NCBI GenBank assembly: GCA_037954325.1
Contig: JBBMNZ010000003.1
Span: forward strand, 14,175,892-14,239,891
Length of the DNA: 64,000 bases
Reading direction: 5' to 3'
From: Fistularia commersonii
Taxonomy: Eukaryota; Chordata; Actinopteri; Syngnathiformes; Fistulariidae
Part shown: piece after piece, positions 58,791 to 64,000 of the stretch
Numbering within the stretch: position 1 is the stretch's first letter
Layout: each line of letters starts with the position of its first letter
Translations under genes and position numbers: made by a program
The notes under the pieces: generated by a model
Seen by the model: the letters and a program-made list of their open reading frames with translations, nothing else
What the model was told of the DNA's origin: nothing
The model's database searches: none

Positions 58791-60694
58791 GGCTCTGTGG
58801 TTGTGTCACGTGCTATTCAAATGCTGACTGGGATTTGTTTGTCTGATGTCAAAACAAGTCCCATATGGAATCATCTCAGCTGAGTCTTTTTAAAGACGTT
58901 CTGTTAGGATTCCACTGAAGAGCAGAGCGAAGCTCCTTTTTAATTAAATAAGCTATTTTAGTCCCTCCTGCACACTTCTCAAGTATAATTTTGACGTTTT
59001 AAATATTGGAGATCAAGCTGCAGCATTAGCTGATGGGAATATTTAATTCATGTCATTCATATCTTGATTTATTGGAATCACTGAATTATTTTTAAGACCC
59101 CGGCTCCATGGGCACTATAGGCAGTACTTCATCATCCCCTACATTGAATGGTCTTCAGGGATGGTGGTCGCCCAGAGTATCTATCCATTCTTCCCTTAAA
59201 GAGCTGCAGCATCAGATGCACAACCCCTCCCAGTTTGTCATCTGGCTGCAACACAGCTGCAACTCAAGATGACGGTAGAGCAGGTACGCTGCCGGCTGAG
59301 TCACAATCATACAGCGGGTGCATTAAATCAACTGATAAACTGAGCTTTGCACACTAAGGTCATGCATGATGTAAGGGTGCAGAGAGAAAACAGTATTTCC
59401 ATGTTGGCGATGAATAAGGACACGGCTCTGGTAAAACACCAAATTGAAAAAAAAAATGTAATAACAATTAAAAAAATTTTTTTTTTTTTTTTTTTAAATT
59501 TCTCCTTTAAAACTAGCAAAGCACTGAATGGTGTCACTCCAGCTCCTGGAGAGACAAAATTGTTTGGACTATATCAGATATGTGTCCCCGGTGGAGAAGT
59601 AACCCAAGAAACAACAGGATGGATGGTTAACAGTAATGACACAGTGACATCATGCCTTCATCAGTGCCGGCAAGAATGGCAGCTGGCTTGACAGTTGGCG
59701 GCGGTTACTGATGAGTGATAAATTAAAATTCTGTTTTGGCAGGTTGAGGAAAACTGCTTTAAGATAACCGTTCTTTTGGACAGAAACCTAGCCGGAGACA
59801 AATCAGGGTGCCATCACTGTAGTGGGTTTCCCCTTGTGACATCACAGCTGGTCTGCCTGCTATGATGCGTCCCTTTCTGATTGGATAATATGTTTCTATC
59901 ACTCCATTAACAGAAACAGTCAGCTACTGGTGGATACATCCCATAACACATCAGCTCCACGTAATTACAGCCGCTCTCTTGAATGAAGGGCTTCTATGTG
60001 GTTTCAGTATCTATGCAGCCATTGCGCAACATGTGATCAATATGTGGATAATAACCGGACAAAAAGCGGCTTCTTATTTGTAAAGGTTTCGAATGGTCAT
60101 GTGTCTTGAGAGCCCAGAGAGATGTGATCGGTCACAGAGGCTTCCAAACGATTCCCGACTCATAGATCACACCAGTGGCAGATTTTCATGCTATGTCAGC
60201 AAGAAATCCAATGCCTAGTGACATTTTTCAGACTCAGCAGCTTCATCTGGAATACAGGCTCTAAACTGCAGCAGGGCAGAGACAGACAGCATTCAGCTCA
60301 TTTTATCTTAAGAAATAATCATAAAAAAATCTGAAAGATGATCTTCTGTGAATAAAACTGCCTGTGTCCCTTCTCCGGATGTTTCCACTCGAAATTAGTG
60401 GCTTTGACGGTTTTAAGGATTTTGTTTGTGTAAAGAACCCTATCAGATCAATGTGGATATTCAACATTACTTTATGTTATTGTCAAGATGAAATACAATC
60501 ATTGCTAAAAATGAGGCATTGGCTTCCTTGGATATTAGCTGTTTCAGAGTCTATGTTCAGCCCATACTGTTTGCCTCTGTTTTAATTTGTAATAAAGTGG
60601 AATGGGCTCATCTCTTCACTGTGCAGGTTATGTAGCAGCTTAAAGAGGGTTTATTCACAAAAATTACCCATTACTTGTGGTGTGTGTGTGTGTG

Positions 60695-60745
<51 letters not shown>

Positions 60746-61616
60746 ATGCTGTACAGCGATCCTCCGGACACTATTTCTCATTAAGCATGATGGCAAATTG
60801 AAGGTGTGAATTTCTCATTAAGCACAGTTTGTGGAGGTTGAAGCGAACAAGCAGGTGAGCGGTTGTTTTCTCCTGAGCTCTTATCAGCAGAGGCAGCCGC
60901 AGTAATCAGAGAGGTGTTTTTATTCTCATTTCCTGAGTGGATGTTCAAGGTGAAGCTGAAAAGAGGCTTGCACAAAACGCTAGTGTCCTATCAATATTGA
61001 TTTGACAGTTTCTTTCAGAATTCAAAACTGTTTCTTGCTTGTTTTTGGGTAACATTCTGCAATTTTTAATGCATCCACACTCTACACACATATAAACATT
61101 CATACAAGGGAATGTTTCATACAAACATTCATTCAGGAAGAAACCCACAGACATAATGATGTGTGTCTATATAAATAGGGACTTTTGTCTATTTACATAT
61201 ACACATATGTTTACATATATATTTCTGTATCAAAGGATATGCATATGTGTAGGTATATATTTATCAGCACAGGTACATCCACCCCTATATGTATATCCAG
61301 CAGGCCCAAGATAGTGAACACCAAGCAGGAATGGAGTCAGAGTCTACAGGGTTCTGCACATTTATTTTTTTTTGCATCCATCCAGTTTGCTTCACTCTTT
61401 GTTCAGCTCTGTGAAACAGTCAGAGGAGGACGAGTAGGACAAGCACGGTAGCACACACGTAAAGTCTCCCCACCTACCTCACAGGTTGAGTTATTCAATA
61501 GAATAAATGAAAAAAGGAGGTAAGTGTATGTTGTAATATATTAAGTTGTAATTCACGTAAAATTGTGCGTTCATATGTTGATTTCTGATTTTAAAAAAAC
61601 ACCCCATGGAGATGAC
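58791..61616. other. downstream intergenic DNA, mostly unassigned
   Basis: No exon was recognised. It contains an A8/T20-type homopolymer junction near 59448-59496, a (TG)n tract at 60680-60744, and AT-rich simple sequence near 61190-61260. The 114-codon frame at 59347-59691 crosses the homopolymer and has no family resemblance. Confidence 0.5.
60680..60744. repeat. (TG)n microsatellite
   Basis: About 32 TG units with one CG variant. Confidence 0.97.
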
Positions 61617-62247
61617 AAGGATGGACAATCTGACTTCTCCTTCTTCTTCTTCTTCTTCTTCTTTCGGCTTTTCCCTTCAGGGGTCGCCACAGCGAGTCAA
61701 CTTTCTCCATCTAACCCTATTCTCTGTATCCTCCTCTCTCACACCAACTACCTTCATATCCTCTCTCACTACGTCCATAAATCTTCTGTTTGATCTTCCT
61801 CGAGACCTCTTGCATGGCAGCTTCAATTCCAGCATCCGTCTACCTATATATTCTCTATCCCTCCTCTGTACATGACCCAACCATCTCAGTCTGGCTTCTC
61901 TGACCTTCTCTCCAAAACATCTAACATGTGCTGTTCCTCTGATAGACTCATTCCTGATCCTATCCATCCTGGTCACTCCCAAAGAGAACCTCAACATCTT
62001 TATCTCTGCAACCTCTAGTTCTGCCTGCTGTCTTTTGGTCATTGTAACAGTTTCTAGTCCATACATCATCACTGGTCTCACCACTGTCTTGTACACCTTT
62101 TCTTTTTTTCTGGCCGATAGTCTTCTATCACATAGTACCCCTGACACTTTTCTCCACCCATTCCAACCTGCTTGGACCCGTCTCTTCACCTCTTTCCCAC
62201 ACTCTCCGTTGCTCTGGACTGTTGACCCTAAGGATGGACAATCTGAC
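61617..62247 (-). mobile_element. 5'-truncated LINE (RTE-like) with 18-bp target-site duplication
   Basis: The element proper is 61635-62229. On the minus strand an open frame reads STVQSNGECGKEVKRR, KVYKTVVRPVMMYGLETV, RWLGHVQRRDREYIGRRM and RRFMDVVREDMKVVG, ending RCGDP; it is the same family as 3505-4183. The 3' end has a (GAA)n tail (TTCTTC on the + strand at 61635-61663). The identical words AAGGATGGACAATCTGAC flank it at 61617-61634 and 62230-62247, the duplication expected from target-primed reverse transcription. The coding part has no stop, so the insertion is fairly young. Confidence 0.92.
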
Positions 62248-62976
62248 AAGAAAGCAAAATAAGCATGACCGGTCAGCTGTGGCTGCAACATCTCAGAGAA
62301 AATACTAAGTATTTCACCTACACACATATTGAGTATTACATCTACACCCCAACCATAAACAAGCAACCTATTTAGGAATTCACTCCTCACAAGCCAGATA
62401 ACAATGGCAAGTGTTATTCACTACACAGCAAGCAGGAGCCACAGCATAGACTAAACTGATTATTGAAATAAAAAGACAGAGAAATACACACAATAATGAA
62501 GTGGAGGTAGTTTCCCAATATAGCTGGAGCTGCAGGATAGAATAGCGAGCACCTGATGGGACATACTAAACATCACCAGGTTGAGGGTTTTAAGTGTTAT
62601 ATCCTCCAAATAATGGTGGGGAAAAACACAGTGGTCAAACCAACTGTCGTTGACTTGTGTAGTTTTCCTTAGCTCTATGTCCAGGTCAGGGCGAGGAAAT
62701 GGTTAATAACCTCTGTAAAATTCAGTCCCTTAGGAATGTTGTTCTAACGTGCCTTTTCCCTTCTGTTTCATGTTCAACTGATTTTGAGTCGCTTAAATCC
62801 AAGAAGATAACTCTGTCTTGGCACAGCAAATTTGTACAAGAACTTACATTTCGGCGTTTGCCGCATGAATGCAGTTTATAAGAACGAGGAATCCTATGTT
62901 GTGAGCTACCGGTGTCGCATCCAGTCACATAACCATAAGGTTACCTAAAAATTAAAGGGCCAGCGTCTCCCGTCAC
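62248..62976. other. intergenic, nothing recognised
   Basis: Mixed-composition sequence of 0.7 kb. No exon, repeat family or RNA gene was recognised. Confidence 0.5.
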
Positions 62977-62979
62977 ATG

Positions 62980-63050
<71 letters not shown>

Positions 63051-63066
63051 GTATGTGTATATGGAT
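62977..63066. repeat. (TATATG)n hexamer microsatellite
   Basis: About thirteen TATATG units with a few GTATGT variants, continuing in decayed form on the other side of a LINE scrap up to about 63205. Confidence 0.93.
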
Positions 63067-63067
63067 A

Positions 63068-63118
63068 TGAAGATGTGATACAGAGAATAGGGTGAGATGG
63101 AGTAGGTTCATTCGCTGT
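63068..63118 (+). mobile_element. LINE 3' scrap inside the hexamer repeat
   Basis: The words GATACAGAGAATAGGGTGAG, ATGGAG and TTCATTCGCTG match the 3' coding end of the RTE-like LINEs (compare 4112-4155). It is about 50 bp with TATG-rich repeat on both sides. Confidence 0.6.
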
Positions 63119-63205
63119 TCATTCGAAGATTTGTGTATGTGTATGAGTATGTGTATGTATATGCGTGAGAACAGATAAGGATAAGGATATGGATATGGAT
63201 ATATG

Positions 63206-64000
63206 TATTCAGCAGACATATTGATCCCTTAAATAGTGGAACCAATCAGGTTAATATGATCAATAAGATCCCTAAAGTTGTAGATGTCAAAAGCTAAAAC
63301 GTGTTGAAATCTGAGCCTGTTTTCAGGCCATTTTCAGTTGCTGCTCCTCCTGCTGCTTTTTGCCACTGCCACCATGAATATAACATGAAAAGCACAAATT
63401 CAAGTCGGGAGTTTAACTGTCCTATAAAAGCACAGAGTCGCATAAATTATGAAGCGTAAATGATAGGAAATGTTTCATTAGTGCGGACTTCCACGTTAAC
63501 GATGGGTGACAGGAGACCATCAAACCTGCTGGAGCAAATGGAAACAAACAATTTCACGTTCCTGGCAACTATGAAAAATAGCTGGGGCTGAAGATGCTTC
63601 ACATTTCACGTCTCCTGCGTGGGTGCAGTCACTAGAAGTGGTGGTGTTTGTTTTTTATTTATTTGTTTATTTTTCATGAACCCAAAGTCATTTCTGGGCG
63701 TCAAACATTTACTGACTGGAGGTTCATTTTTCATGTCACTGAAACGACACGGTGGATGGAGAGTCCGCCATGAAAAATGTATGAAATAGAAAATACAGAA
63801 TGTTTGTCTCAATAGATCCATGACGGATCCGTGATCCATGAAAGTAATTTTTTTAATTTCGATTTCTCAGCTTATGTACTTCTTCATTTCAAAATCATGA
63901 TAAAATAGTATTTTTATAGTGTAAAGAAAGATTCTCCGAAAGTAAAATGACTTACATTTGCATGAAAACTGCAAAAGTTTAGCAAAAAGTATCTTAAAAT
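63206..64000. other. intergenic, nothing recognised
   Basis: AT-rich sequence without recognised exon, repeat family or RNA gene up to the window edge. Confidence 0.5.

Noticed and set aside
59347..59691. 114-codon + strand ORF downstream of minar1
   Set aside because: It crosses a poly-A/poly-T junction and shows no recognisable protein family or splice structure.

Overview
The window is vertebrate nuclear DNA, most likely from a ray-finned (teleost) fish. It has short coding exons with canonical GT/AG borders, compact introns, a CpG-rich promoter, many long (CA/TG)n tracts, and remnants of fish-type transposable elements (Tc1, hAT, PIF/Harbinger, several LINE lineages, solo LTRs, an endogenous-retrovirus pol). 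No species is assigned. There is no sign of bacterial, organellar or CRISPR sequence.

Two genes are supported, both on the + strand. (1) Positions 439-11343 hold the last six coding exons of a secreted ADAMTS metalloproteinase, best matched to adamts17: the end of the spacer, four C-terminal thrombospondin type-1 repeats (TSRs) and a PLAC domain, with stop TAA at 11341-11343. The catalytic half lies upstream of the window. (2) Positions ~26690-58790 hold a complete minar1 (KIAA1024/ubtor-like) gene: a CpG-island promoter with a non-coding first exon, then four coding exons (29544-30365, 32235-33692, 43983-44243, 57076-57273). They join in phase into a 912-residue, mostly disordered protein with a coiled coil and one C-terminal membrane segment.

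Layout: 1-11343 adamts17 exons, with LINE, LTR and Harbinger remnants in the introns. 11344-26690 is the intergenic zone: probable adamts17 3'UTR, microsatellites, a hAT element with perfect target-site duplications, four perfect CTCF-consensus words arranged + + - -, and a solo LTR nested in an older repeat. 26690-33692 holds the minar1 promoter and first two coding exons. 33693-43982 is intron 3, with an antisense 21-bp minisatellite, a Harbinger copy, and an endogenous-retrovirus pol broken by a LINE piece. 44244-57075 is intron 4, with Tc1, three LINEs and a palindromic GATA array. 57076-58790 is the last exon and 3'UTR. 58790-64000 is downstream DNA with one LINE copy flanked by an 18-bp target-site duplication.

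The two genes are not functionally coupled as far as the sequence shows. Their linkage resembles the human ADAMTS19-MINAR2 pair and probably reflects an ancestral ADAMTS17/19-MINAR1/2 block. I saw no wholly new coding system. The strongest leads are the CTCF-like cluster between the genes, complementary TG/CA tracts around one adamts17 exon, and a heptapeptide-type minisatellite antisense in minar1 intron 3. All reads are by eye; no alignment or database search was run.
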